Shown: positions 13,147 through 20,268 of the stretch, piece by piece
Layout: each line of letters begins with the position of its first letter
How positions within the stretch are numbered: position 1 is the first letter of the stretch
From: Deltaproteobacteria bacterium
Lineage (GTDB): Bacteria; Desulfobacterota; Desulfobaccia; Desulfobaccales; 0-14-0-80-60-11
Length of the DNA stretch: 20,268 bases
Assembly (NCBI GenBank): GCA_023381945.1
Contig: JAMCQY010000155.1
Location: 1,004-21,271 of the forward strand
Direction: 5' to 3'
Translations under genes and position numbers: made by a program
Notes under the pieces: model-generated
The model's input: only the letters and a program-made list of their open reading frames with translations
Database searches by the model: none
Told to the model about the DNA's origin: nothing

Positions 13147-15714
13147 ATGGAATCACGGGCTCCCGCACAAAGAAGCAAGGCTCGCACCTGGGTGCTATTG
13201 GGGGCGGTCCTGGCCGCAGCCAGCCTCATGTGCGCCGGGCCGGCCCTGGCCGAGAAGAAGACCACCCCCAAAACGAAGGGCACCGCCCCGGAGGTGTCGC
13301 AACTGAATGGGCCGCAGACCACCGTGCCGGGTTCGCCCGGCGCCACGACCATCGTCGATGGCAGGTACCTGCCGAATCCGCCGCAGCCGTTCAAAGGCGA
13401 GATCAACCCCAACGCCGCCCAGTCAAAGCCGTATTGGCCAGAGCTAGTCGTGCCGCCCAAGGGTGCGCCCAACGTCCTGCTGATCATGACCGATGACGTG
13501 GGCTTTTCGGCGCCCAGCACCTTCGGCGGCGTCATCCCCACGCCGGCCATGGACCGCATCGCCAGCAACGGTCTGCGCTACACCGCGTTTCACACAACGG
13601 CGCTCTGCTCACCGACACGGGCCGCGCTCCTCACCGGTCACAATCACCACTCGGTGGCCACCGGTGTTGTCGTCGACCAGGCGACCGGCTACCCCGGTTA
13701 CAACAGCGTCATCCCTCGCGACGCCGTCGCCATCGGCGAGATCCTTCGGCTGAACGGGTACGACACGTCGTGGTACGGCAAGGATCACAACGTGCCGAAC
13801 TGGGAGGCGAGCCAGGCCGGCCCCTTCCATAACTGGCCGACCGGGCCTCTCAAGGGCTTTGACTACTACTACGGTTTTGTCGGTGACGACACCAGCCAGT
13901 GGCAGCCGAACAACCTGTTCCGCAACACCACACCCATCGAGCCCTATCTCGGCCATCCCGGCTGGAACCTGATCACCGCCATGGCCGATGAGGCGATTGG
14001 GCGTATCAAGATGCTGAACGAGGTCCAGCCCAACCGGCCGTTCATGATCTACTACGCGCCCGGCGGCACGCACGCCCCGCACCATCCGACCCCGGAGTGG
14101 GTCAAGAAGATTAGCGACATGCACCTGTTCGATGAGGGCTGGAACAAGCTGCGCGAGAAAATCTTCGCCAACCAGAAGAAGATCGGCGTGATTCCGCAGA
14201 ACGCGCAGCTCACGGCCTGGCCGGATGATCTCCCGAAGTGGGACACGCTCTCGCCCGAGGCGAAGAAGCTCTATATCCGCCAGGCTGACGTCTACGCGGC
14301 GTACCTGGCTTATACGGACCACGAGATCGGCCGCGTGATCCAGGCGATCGAGGACGCCGGCAAGCTCGACAATACACTCATCATCTACATCAGCGGCGAT
14401 AACGGCTCCAGCCCTGAAGGCACGCTCCATGGCCTGTACAGCGAGTATGCCGTCTTGAATGGCATACACCCGACGGTGGAAGAGAACATGAAGTTCTATG
14501 ACGCCTGGGGTACGGACCAGACCTACCCGCACTATGCGGTGGGCTGGGCCTGGGCCTGGGACACGCCGTATCAGTGGACCAAGGAGGTGGCTTCTCACTT
14601 CGGCGGCACGCGCAACGGCATGGCCATAGCTTGGCCCGCGCGCATCAAGGACAAGGGCGGCATCCGCCCCCAGTTTCATCATGTGATCGACATCGTACCG
14701 ACGATCCTCGAAGCGGTGGGCCTGCCGGAGCCGGTGATGGTCAACGGCGTGGCGCAGCGGCCCATCGAGGGCGTGAGCATGGCTTATACGTGGGGGAAGG
14801 ACGGCGCCAAAGCCCCCGGCCAGCGCTTAACCCAGTATTTCGAAATGTTCGGCTCCCGCGCCATCTACCACGACGGCTGGATCGCCTCGGCGCCTCCCAT
14901 CGTGGCGCCGTGGGCACTTTCGCTCAAGCCACCGCCCGCTGACGTCATGAACAGCTTCAAATGGGATCTGTACGACCTTAAGAATGATTGGACGCAGGCC
15001 AACAACCTCGCCGCCAAGATGCCGGACAAGCTGCGGGACCTGAAGGAGCTATTTATCATGGAGGCGGCGAAGTACCAGGTCTTTCCCCTCGACGACCGCC
15101 TCCTGCCTCGATTCGTGGGACCGAAGCCGAGCTACTCCCCTGGCCGGACCGTGTTTACCTACTCAGGGGAGCTGACCAACGTGCCGTTCCCAGGTGTGGC
15201 CGGTGCGCCGAACATGCTGAATAAGTCGTACACAATTACGGCTGATATCGAAGTGCCACAAAACGCCGAGGGCGTGCTGGTCACCGATGGCGGCCGGTTC
15301 GGTGGCTACGGCTTCTACCTGCTGAAGGGCCGGCCGGTCTTTACCTGGAACCTGATCCAGTTGGAACGGGTGAAGTGGCAGGGCAAGGAGGCGCTATCGC
15401 CGGGTAAACACACGCTGGTGTTCGACTGGAAGTACGACGGACCGGGGCTCGGCAAAGGCGGCACCGGTACGTTGAAGGTGGATGGCAAGGACGTGGACCG
15501 CCATCCCATGCCGCGCAGTCTGCCAATTGGCATCGGGTGGTGTGAGACCTTCAACGTTGGCATTGACACCGGCACGCCGGTGGACGACCAGGATTACCAG
15601 GTGCCGTTCAAGTTCACCGGCAAGATCAACAAGCTGACGGTGAAGCTTGGGCCGGAAGAGCTGACTCCCGAGGAAAGGGAGATGATTTACGGGACCTACC
15701 GCAAAAAGCAATAG
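13147..15714 (+). CDS. Secreted arylsulfatase (type I, formylglycine-dependent)
   Basis: An 855-residue sulfatase that hydrolyses sulfate esters after export. A signal peptide is evident (hydrophobic 14-31, likely cleavage after ALA35). The catalytic domain begins near 108: metal Asp pair TDD (D116, D117), formylglycine motif CSPTR (154-158, with LLTG after it), YGKDHN (near 210), and GDNGSSPEG (metal Asp, near 418). A C-terminal beta-rich region (about 660-840) resembles those of long bacterial arylsulfatases. Cys-type motifs need a maturation enzyme (FGE or anSME), which is not in the window. GGAGG precedes the ATG by 6 nt. It stands alone between the tRNA genes and the oxidoreductase operon, which suggests acquisition by transfer. 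Confidence 0.94.
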   Translation: MESRAPAQRSKARTWVLLGAVLAAASLMCAGPALAEKKTTPKTKGTAPEVSQLNGPQTTVPGSPGATTIVDGRYLPNPPQPFKGEINPNAAQSKPYWPELVVPPKGAPNVLLIMTDDVGFSAPSTFGGVIPTPAMDRIASNGLRYTAFHTTALCSPTRAALLTGHNHHSVATGVVVDQATGYPGYNSVIPRDAVAIGEILRLNGYDTSWYGKDHNVPNWEASQAGPFHNWPTGPLKGFDYYYGFVGDDTSQWQPNNLFRNTTPIEPYLGHPGWNLITAMADEAIGRIKMLNEVQPNRPFMIYYAPGGTHAPHHPTPEWVKKISDMHLFDEGWNKLREKIFANQKKIGVIPQNAQLTAWPDDLPKWDTLSPEAKKLYIRQADVYAAYLAYTDHEIGRVIQAIEDAGKLDNTLIIYISGDNGSSPEGTLHGLYSEYAVLNGIHPTVEENMKFYDAWGTDQTYPHYAVGWAWAWDTPYQWTKEVASHFGGTRNGMAIAWPARIKDKGGIRPQFHHVIDIVPTILEAVGLPEPVMVNGVAQRPIEGVSMAYTWGKDGAKAPGQRLTQYFEMFGSRAIYHDGWIASAPPIVAPWALSLKPPPADVMNSFKWDLYDLKNDWTQANNLAAKMPDKLRDLKELFIMEAAKYQVFPLDDRLLPRFVGPKPSYSPGRTVFTYSGELTNVPFPGVAGAPNMLNKSYTITADIEVPQNAEGVLVTDGGRFGGYGFYLLKGRPVFTWNLIQLERVKWQGKEALSPGKHTLVFDWKYDGPGLGKGGTGTLKVDGKDVDRHPMPRSLPIGIGWCETFNVGIDTGTPVDDQDYQVPFKFTGKINKLTVKLGPEELTPEEREMIYGTYRKKQ

Positions 15715-15839
15715 GCCTCGGGGCTATATTTTCAGATAAAGCAATATAATATCATTGCTGGCGCTTTCTGGAACCGGTGGGGCGCACGCACAATCCCTCT
15801 TTGCTATTGCGAGAAGCATTGGCAGAAGGAGAATTTCCC

Positions 15840-15998
15840 GTGGACATTTCTGTCTCAGAAGCTTTTGACAAGTTCATAGGCCAGCTTGCCAAGGCAGGGC
15901 AAAAACCCCATTTGCCAAGGCAGGGGGGGACCTTTACACTATCCGGCGCGGTGAGGCAAAAAGTTCGAAAATCTTCAATGAAGGGACGCCAAATTTGA
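15840..15998 (+). CDS. Possible small ORF, 52 aa, unknown
   Basis: GTG at 15840 has AGAAGGAG 8 nt upstream and encodes a 52-residue product beginning VDISVSEAFDKFIGQLAKAG. The same frame opens at GTG 15777. A 14-bp sequence (TTGCCAAGGCAGGG) occurs twice inside it, 26 bp apart, out of register with the codons. No family is recognised. It could be a degraded gene end or a chance ORF in the long spacer. Confidence 0.2.
   Translation: MDISVSEAFDKFIGQLAKAGQKPHLPRQGGTFTLSGAVRQKVRKSSMKGRQI
15886..15925. repeat. Two 14-bp direct repeats, 26 bp apart
   Basis: TTGCCAAGGCAGGG at 15886-15899 and 15912-15925, identical. The core TGCC(AA)GGCA is partly palindromic. It may be a local duplication or a protein-binding site; nothing else in the sequence decides this. 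Confidence 0.5.
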
Positions 15999-16035
15999 TT
16001 ACTACATTGGTTGCTAACCTCTCTTAATTTAGTTC

Positions 16036-16076
16036 GCCGTTTGGTGGAGGCTGATCGCTCCATTTGACGGCTTTTT
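16036..16076 (+). terminator. Candidate intrinsic terminator before the oxidoreductase operon
   Basis: Nested arms GCCGT/ACGGC (16036-16040 with 16067-16071) and TGGAG/CTCCA (16045-16049 with 16058-16062) are separated by matched 4-nt internal loops and followed directly by TTTTTCTTTT. It would end transcripts from the sulfatase side, leaving about 185 bp for the oxidoreductase promoter. Confidence 0.5.
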
Positions 16077-16269
16077 CTTTTGCAGCAAACCCTTCAGGGC
16101 TGTCTTCATTGGCCTCAACTTCATGCACCTGGAAATTCTTTAATTTTTCCCAAATGGGATCTGTCCAAAAAATTCCCTTTAGTACCGGTTTCCCTTACAA
16201 TAAAAAGATGGAAATGGCCTTTAAGCGCTGGTCGATTTTTTAGCGCGCCAGAAAAATTACGGAGGCGCC

Positions 16270-17208
16270 ATGTATCGCATCCGTTTGCATGGCCGCGGCG
16301 GCCAAGGAATGAAGACCGCCGGCCGCATTTTAGGCACCGCCTTTTTCCTTGAAGGTTTTGAAGTCCAGGATGCGCCCCGCTATGGGGCCGAACGTCGGGG
16401 AGCGCCGATTTTTGCCTATGTCCGCGCCGCCCGTAATTTGATCTACGAACGCGGCGTCATCCGCCGACCCGACCTGGTTCTGGTGGCGGACGATACCCTG
16501 GTGGCCAGCCCGGCGGCAGGTGTCCTATCTGGAGTCACCGAACAGACGGTGCTGCTCATCAGCAGCGCTAAAAAGCCCAAAACCTGGCAAGAGAGGCTCA
16601 ATTTTCCAGGCCCCGTGCTGACTCTGCCGGCCGCCGAATTGACGGACCCGCGGGCAATTAGATTTATCGGCGCCGCCTGCACCGGCGCCGCCGCCCGGCT
16701 CGTGGGCGTCATTTCCCGCGATTCTCTGGCCCAGGCGGTCCGGGACGAACTGGCGCCTTTGGGAGAGGCAATCGTTGGCAAGAATCGAGACCAGGCCCTG
16801 GAGGCCTATGATCTCATGGCCCCCCATGCGGGGTGCGTGACCGAAAAACTGGAACATCCGGCGGCGGATACCTACGAGAGACCTCAGTGGATCCAGTTGC
16901 CGTTTGAAGACGCCGGCCTGGCAGCTCCGGTCATTCCGGCTGCCGCCACCAGCGAAGAGGTAAAAACCGGCCTGTGGCGCACCGTGCGCCCGGTGATCGA
17001 TTATCAGCGCTGTAGGCGCTGCGCCTGGATCTGCAGCACTTTCTGCCCTGAAGGAAACATCAGCCTGAACCAGGAAGGCTACCCCGAAATCGACTACGAG
17101 CATTGCAAAGGTTGCCTGATCTGTCTGGCGCAATGTCCAAGGCACGCCATCCGGGCCGTCCCGGAGCGCGAAATAATCGCCGAGGCAGAAGAAGGAGTAC
17201 GGTCATGA
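16270..17208 (+). CDS. porG-porD: 2-oxoacid (pyruvate-type):ferredoxin oxidoreductase, gamma-delta fusion
   Basis: A 312-residue fusion. Residues about 1-185 are the gamma subunit (HGRGGQGMKTAGRILGTA at 7-24, then APRYGAERRGAPI). Residues about 238-305 are the delta, two-cluster ferredoxin subunit: C248/C251/C255/C259 and C279/C282/C285/C289, the last of each followed by Pro. The first set is CX2CX3CX3C, one residue longer than a canonical ferredoxin motif. The complex oxidises a 2-oxoacid with CoA to acyl-CoA and reduced ferredoxin; pyruvate is the likely substrate but other 2-oxoacids are possible. GGAGG precedes the ATG. The alpha gene overlaps its stop by 4 bp. Confidence 0.92.
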   Translation: MYRIRLHGRGGQGMKTAGRILGTAFFLEGFEVQDAPRYGAERRGAPIFAYVRAARNLIYERGVIRRPDLVLVADDTLVASPAAGVLSGVTEQTVLLISSAKKPKTWQERLNFPGPVLTLPAAELTDPRAIRFIGAACTGAAARLVGVISRDSLAQAVRDELAPLGEAIVGKNRDQALEAYDLMAPHAGCVTEKLEHPAADTYERPQWIQLPFEDAGLAAPVIPAAATSEEVKTGLWRTVRPVIDYQRCRRCAWICSTFCPEGNISLNQEGYPEIDYEHCKGCLICLAQCPRHAIRAVPEREIIAEAEEGVRS

Positions 17209-18440
17209 AGCGCACGCTGTTGACCGGCAACGGCGCCGCGGCCTGGGGGGCGCGGCTGTCACAAGTTGATTATGTGCCTGCCTTTCCCATCACCCCCCAG
17301 ACCGAGATCATCGAAACCATGGCCGGCTGGATCGATGCGGGAGAGCTGGACTGCCGCATGGTCACCCTGGAGTCCGAGCACTCCATGCTCACCGCCGCGG
17401 CCGCGGCGGCCGCCACGGGGGTCCGGGTCTTCACCGCCACCTCCAGCCAGGGACTGCTTTACGGGATGGAGATGCTTTACGCCACGGCGGGGTGGCGCGC
17501 CCCCTTCGTGCTGGTCAACGTCTCCCGGGGGCTGGCCTCCCCCATTACACTGGAGCCGGATCATAACGACATTCTGGCGGCCCGGGACAGCGGTTTTTTG
17601 CAAATTCACTGCGCCACCTGCCAGGAGGTCCTGGACAGCATTATCATGGCCTTTCGCCTGGCCGAGGACCGGCAGGTGCGCCTCCCGGTCATAGTCAACC
17701 TGGACGGCTTCTATCTCTCTTTTACCCGGGAACCGGTGGAGATACCGGATGAAGTCGCGGTTCAGGACTTTGTCGGGCCTTTCGACCCCGAAAATATCCG
17801 CTTCCGGGCGAGCCGCCCCATCAGCCAGGCGGTGGCCGTGCTGGGCGGCACGCCGTACTCCTATTTCCGTTATGAAACCCACCTGGCGGCGCTCAACGGC
17901 CTGCCGGTCTACGACGACCTCGCCGCAGCCTTCGCCGGGAGCTTCGGCCGCAACTATGAGGCAGTGGAAACTTACCGCACAGAGGGTGCGGACCTGGTCT
18001 TTTTCATGATCGGCTCCTTTGCCACCAAGGCCCGTGATGCCGTAGACCGGCTGAGGGAAGTGGGCTGGAAGATCGGGTTAGTGCGCCCACGGCTGCTGCG
18101 GCCCTATCCGGAAGCCCGTCTGCGGCAGATTTTGGGGGGCAAGCGGGGCGTGGCGGTTATTGACCAGAACCTGTCCATGGGCAAGGGCGGGGTGCTCTAT
18201 ACCGAACTGGCCTCAGCCCTGTATGGCTTGCAAAAACCACCGGTCCTGGTCAGTTTCATCGGCGGCCTGGGCGGCCGGGACATCAGCCCGGAAGAGTTTT
18301 ACGAGATGGCTGCGGTCACCCGCCAGGCGGCCGAGACCGGCCAGGCCCCGCCCCCCCGCCTGCTTTACACGGAAGACGAACTGAGGGAAGTTAGGAAATT
18401 GCAGGCTATTGCGCAGGTGGAGCGGCAGAGGTTGAGTTAG
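17205..18440 (+). CDS. porA: 2-oxoacid (pyruvate-type):ferredoxin oxidoreductase, alpha subunit
   Basis: A 411-residue alpha subunit of the four-domain oxidoreductase type, with the pyrimidine-binding and transketolase-C-like domains. Visible: AFPITPQTEIIETMA (26-40), ESEHSMLTAAAAAAATGVRVFTATSSQGL (E58 region), GLASPITLEPDHNDILAARDSG (109-130), and a C-terminal FIGGLGGRDIS. The start is ATG 17205, coupled to the gamma-delta stop (ATGA) with GGAG upstream; the frame extends further 5' but inside the previous gene. The beta subunit, which carries the rest of the thiamine-diphosphate site, is encoded 567 bp downstream, beyond the toxin-antitoxin pair. Confidence 0.94.
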   Translation: MKRTLLTGNGAAAWGARLSQVDYVPAFPITPQTEIIETMAGWIDAGELDCRMVTLESEHSMLTAAAAAAATGVRVFTATSSQGLLYGMEMLYATAGWRAPFVLVNVSRGLASPITLEPDHNDILAARDSGFLQIHCATCQEVLDSIIMAFRLAEDRQVRLPVIVNLDGFYLSFTREPVEIPDEVAVQDFVGPFDPENIRFRASRPISQAVAVLGGTPYSYFRYETHLAALNGLPVYDDLAAAFAGSFGRNYEAVETYRTEGADLVFFMIGSFATKARDAVDRLREVGWKIGLVRPRLLRPYPEARLRQILGGKRGVAVIDQNLSMGKGGVLYTELASALYGLQKPPVLVSFIGGLGGRDISPEEFYEMAAVTRQAAETGQAPPPRLLYTEDELREVRKLQAIAQVERQRLS

Positions 18441-18482
18441 GACATTTGAGGCGGGTGAAGGAGTTCCCCTTGGTTCTGCCTA

Positions 18483-18511
18483 TTGCATAAAGTCCTTGGA
18501 AGCATTATGAT
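18483..18511 (+). promoter_or_regulatory. Candidate promoter of the toxin-antitoxin pair
   Basis: TTGCAT (18483-18488) and TATGAT (18506-18511, five of six) with 17-bp spacing. The -10 box lies between the arms of the inverted repeat at 18493-18522, the place expected for a self-repressed promoter. Confidence 0.5.
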
Positions 18512-18522
18512 TTTTCCAAGGA
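18493..18522. promoter_or_regulatory. 9-bp inverted repeat over the antitoxin promoter and ribosome binding site
   Basis: TCCTTGGAA (18493-18501) and TTCCAAGGA (18514-18522), perfect, 12-nt spacer. The right arm contains AAGGA of the antitoxin Shine-Dalgarno, and the spacer holds the -10 box. It is a likely operator for antitoxin or toxin-antitoxin binding, or an RNA hairpin hiding the ribosome binding site. Confidence 0.6.
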
Positions 18523-18532
18523 GTGCGGTAAC

Positions 18533-18733
18533 ATGAACAAGATTGAAAAAATCGGCCGGGAGATACAGGGATTTTCGCCGGAGGAACTGGCGGCCTTTCG
18601 TAAATGGTTCGAGGAATTTGATGCCGCGGCCTGGGACAGGCAGATAGCCGATGACGTCCAGGCAGGTAAATTAGATGCTCTGGCGGAAACGGCCCTCAAG
18701 GCCTTCACCTCAGGCAGATGTGAAGAAATGTGA
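18533..18733 (+). CDS. Type II antitoxin-like small protein
   Basis: A 66-residue acidic, helix-rich protein (PEELAAFRKWFEEFDAAAWDRQI near 16-38, then AGKLDALAETALKAFTSGR) that matches the small antitoxins paired with RelE/HigB-type toxins. No clear ribbon-helix-helix or helix-turn-helix can be named. ATG at 18533 has AAGGAG 9 nt upstream, inside the inverted repeat. Its stop overlaps the toxin start by 4 bp (GTGA). It lies between the oxidoreductase alpha and beta genes on the same strand. Antitoxin function is inferred from its partner and size. Confidence 0.75.
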   Translation: MNKIEKIGREIQGFSPEELAAFRKWFEEFDAAAWDRQIADDVQAGKLDALAETALKAFTSGRCEEM

Positions 18734-18984
18734 AACACTTTGCCTCCCCTGAGTTCTGGGCTTGCTATCGAGCCTTGCCTAAGCAGGTTCAGGAGCTTGC
18801 GGACAAATGCTTTGCTTTATTGAAGCGCGACTCACACCACCCTTCTCTGCATTTCAAGAAAGTTGGCCGTTTTTGGTCCGTTCGCTTAGGTCTTTATTAC
18901 CGGGCTCTTGGTATTAATCTTTCCGAAGGCGTGCTTTGGTTTTGGGTCGGTAGCCATTCGGATTATGATAACCTGATAGGCTAA
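18730..18984 (+). CDS. RelE/ParE-superfamily toxin
   Basis: An 84-residue toxin-like protein. The order FWACYRALPKQVQELADKCFALLKRD, then HPSLHFKKVGRFWSVRLGLYYRALG and LWFWVGSHSDYDNLIG is the layout of RelE-type toxins that inhibit translation, with a basic core (K52, R55 region) and a C-terminal H-x-x-Y-D. The start is GTG at 18730, coupled to the antitoxin stop. No further promoter is seen between it and the beta gene, so transcripts from the pair's own promoter may also read into beta. mRNA interferase activity is known of relatives but not shown by this sequence. Confidence 0.82.
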   Translation: MKHFASPEFWACYRALPKQVQELADKCFALLKRDSHHPSLHFKKVGRFWSVRLGLYYRALGINLSEGVLWFWVGSHSDYDNLIG

Positions 18985-19007
18985 GACTCTGGTGGGCCTG
19001 ATTGACC

Positions 19008-19919
19008 ATGAATGATTCAACATCACGACATATTAAACCCCTCCCCTCCGTCCACCTACTGGGCGCGGGGACGCCCATGTGCGCCGGCTGCGGGGGGCTG
19101 GCCACGGTCCACGAAATTTACGACCTCCTGGGCGCCAAGACCGTATTTGTCAACGCCGCCGGCTGCCTGACCCTGCTGGCCACCTATCCCTTTACGCCTT
19201 TCCGGGGTTCCTGGCTCTATACCGCCATGGCCTCGGCGCCCGCCGGGGCCCAGGGGGTTAGGGACGCGCTTGATGTGCTCCTGGCCCAGGGCCGCATCCC
19301 GCCCGCAGAGGACCTGGAGGTGGTGGTGCTCACCGGGGACGGCGCCGCCTATGGCATGGGGCTGTCGGCCACCTCCAGCGCCATCGAACGCGGCCTCAAT
19401 TTTCTCTATATCTGCTATGACAACGAGGGCTACGGCAATACCGGGCAGCAGTTCTCCGAGGCCACGCCCCACGCGGCCCGGACCGCCACCAGCCTGCTGG
19501 GCTTCCCAGGCTATAAGAAAGACCTCTTTGCCATCTGGACAGCCCACCAGCCGGTGTATGCCGCCACCGCGGTGGCCGCCGAACCGCTGGATTTGGCCCG
19601 GAAGATCGACAAGGCCAAAAACCTCAAGGGGCCGAGACTGATCCTCACCCTGGCGCCTTGCCCCCCAGGTTGGGATTTCGACCCCCAGGCCGCGGTGGAG
19701 ATCGGCAAGCTGGCGGTCAAAACCGGCATCTTCCCGTTGAAGGAATATGTCGGCGGGCGCACGGTGCATACCAAGATCCCCCACCCCCGCCTGCCGGTGG
19801 AAGAATACCTGAAAAAACAGGGACGCTTCGCCCACCTGTTTAGGCCGCAGCGGCAGGAAGCGCTCCTCGCGGAGATTCAAGCCAGGGTCGACGCCTACTG
19901 GACCGGGCTCTCAGCCTGA
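19008..19919 (+). CDS. porB: 2-oxoacid (pyruvate-type):ferredoxin oxidoreductase, beta subunit
   Basis: A 303-residue thiamine-diphosphate and [4Fe-4S] subunit. Cluster ligands CxxC (C25, C28), C53 and the Cys of APCPPGW (near 216) are present, with the TPP-binding motif TGDGAAYGMG (109-118) ending near NEGYGNTG (139-146). TTG at 19002 is an alternative start; I chose ATG 19008, which leaves GGTGGG upstream as a weak ribosome binding site. The alpha gene is 567 bp upstream, separated by the toxin-antitoxin pair, so expression of beta must pass through it or use its promoter. Confidence 0.93.
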   Translation: MNDSTSRHIKPLPSVHLLGAGTPMCAGCGGLATVHEIYDLLGAKTVFVNAAGCLTLLATYPFTPFRGSWLYTAMASAPAGAQGVRDALDVLLAQGRIPPAEDLEVVVLTGDGAAYGMGLSATSSAIERGLNFLYICYDNEGYGNTGQQFSEATPHAARTATSLLGFPGYKKDLFAIWTAHQPVYAATAVAAEPLDLARKIDKAKNLKGPRLILTLAPCPPGWDFDPQAAVEIGKLAVKTGIFPLKEYVGGRTVHTKIPHPRLPVEEYLKKQGRFAHLFRPQRQEALLAEIQARVDAYWTGLSA

Positions 19920-19920
19920 T

Positions 19921-20169
19921 TCAGGCCAATTGAATGCGGAACTTCTCCACCAGACGGTGGGGATGATATGAAATCTTGGCCATACGGAGCCCCGGCAGCC
20001 CCAGGTCCTGTTCCCGGGTGATGAAGCGCGCCTCTGACCAGGCATGCCGGCCGGTGAGCTGGAGGCCTCTCGAAGCCTGGCTGCCAGGTCTAGTTATGGC
20101 CCGGGCCGCACCCTGACGGTTCCTGCCGTTAGACTTCCACCGTCCTCCCAAAGGTAGGGATGATGACAT
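19921..20169 (-). CDS. Possible small ORF, 82 aa, unknown
   Basis: An open frame convergent with the beta gene (1-bp gap) and overlapping the 3' end of the RMMBL gene by about 40 bp in another frame. The part outside the overlap is fairly protein-like at its end (MAKISYHPHRLVEKFRIQLA). The only ATG with a full frame is at 20169, within the other gene, and no Shine-Dalgarno supports it. No family is recognised. Confidence 0.3.
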   Translation of the reverse strand: MSSSLPLGGRWKSNGRNRQGAARAITRPGSQASRGLQLTGRHAWSEARFITREQDLGLPGLRMAKISYHPHRLVEKFRIQLA

Positions 20170-20268
20170 TCTTACAGCCTAAATCATTGCGCAGACGGGC
20201 GGCCAGGGCCTCGGACCCCTCCGGCTCGCCATGCACCACAAAGATTTTTTCGGGACGTTTTTGAAAGC
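20129..20268 (-). CDS. 3' end of a metallo-beta-lactamase-fold RNA/DNA nuclease (RMMBL domain), partial
   Basis: The last 45 codons of a gene that runs off the right edge. The segment EKIFVVHGEPEGSEALAARL and the end VIIPTFGRTVEV form the RMMBL motif found at the C-terminus of beta-CASP nucleases of the YSH1/CPSF73-like type (exonuclease/endoribonuclease in RNA processing). The catalytic HxHxDH part is outside the window, so activity cannot be judged. The stop is TAA at 20131-20129. Confidence 0.85.
   Translation of the reverse strand, partial: FQKRPEKIFVVHGEPEGSEALAARLRNDLGCKNVIIPTFGRTVEV

Noticed and set aside
13609..14682. Long minus-strand open frame (357 codons) opposite the sulfatase
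   Set aside because: Antisense to a clear coding sequence with its catalytic motif; GC-rich codons create such mirror frames.
12577..16269. Integrated island with att sites at tRNA-Glu
   Set aside because: No integrase gene and no second copy of the tRNA-Glu 3' end seen before the oxidoreductase operon.

Overview
The window looks like chromosomal DNA of a GC-rich anaerobic bacterium, most plausibly a member of the Desulfobacterota (former Deltaproteobacteria) near the Desulfobacca/Syntrophobacter lineages. This rests on the gene set, not on a marker gene: a multi-subunit pyruvate-type:ferredoxin oxidoreductase, a 2x[4Fe-4S] DUF362 protein, a hemerythrin-like protein, a ferritin-like protein, a radical SAM protein of the PflX type, and short intergenic repeats of kinds common in such genomes. 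The genus cannot be fixed from the sequence alone.

Left half (1-10466), all genes on the minus strand. Reading in the direction of transcription: pyrB and pyrC (overlapping by 4 bp), a DUF559/Vsr-like endonuclease gene held between two inverted palindromic repeats, a small ParB/sulfiredoxin-fold protein, a DUF362 ferredoxin-type protein, a hemerythrin-like protein, a fused SUMT/uroporphyrinogen-III synthase (siroheme/corrinoid branch), a UvrD/Rep-type helicase, a PflX-type radical SAM protein and a PPP-family metallophosphoesterase. Several of the spacers between these genes carry hairpin-rich or degenerate repeats.

Divergent centre (10467-10770). On the minus strand, upstream of pyrB, there is a candidate promoter, a 13-codon leader ORF with a good ribosome binding site, and a strong intrinsic terminator whose loop contains the leader's stop codon. 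This looks like a translation-coupled pyr attenuator. On the plus strand lies the promoter of an hsp20 gene.

Right half (10771-20268), mostly plus strand: hsp20, a ferritin-like protein, tmk, tRNA-Lys(TTT) and tRNA-Glu(TTC); a 492-bp stretch without a convincing gene; a large secreted arylsulfatase; a 555-bp spacer with a tiny ORF and a candidate terminator; then the oxidoreductase genes in the order gamma/delta fusion, alpha, a RelE-type toxin-antitoxin pair, beta. The window ends with the 3' end of a minus-strand metallo-beta-lactamase-fold (RMMBL) protein.

The most interesting items are (1) the DUF559 cassette, which has the architecture of a small mobile unit: inverted palindromes with hairpins outward, a shared 6-bp flank, and a gene that reads into the repeat; (2) the pyrB leader-peptide/terminator; and (3) the toxin-antitoxin pair inserted between the alpha and beta genes of the oxidoreductase, with a 9-bp inverted repeat that spans its -10 box and buries its Shine-Dalgarno sequence.
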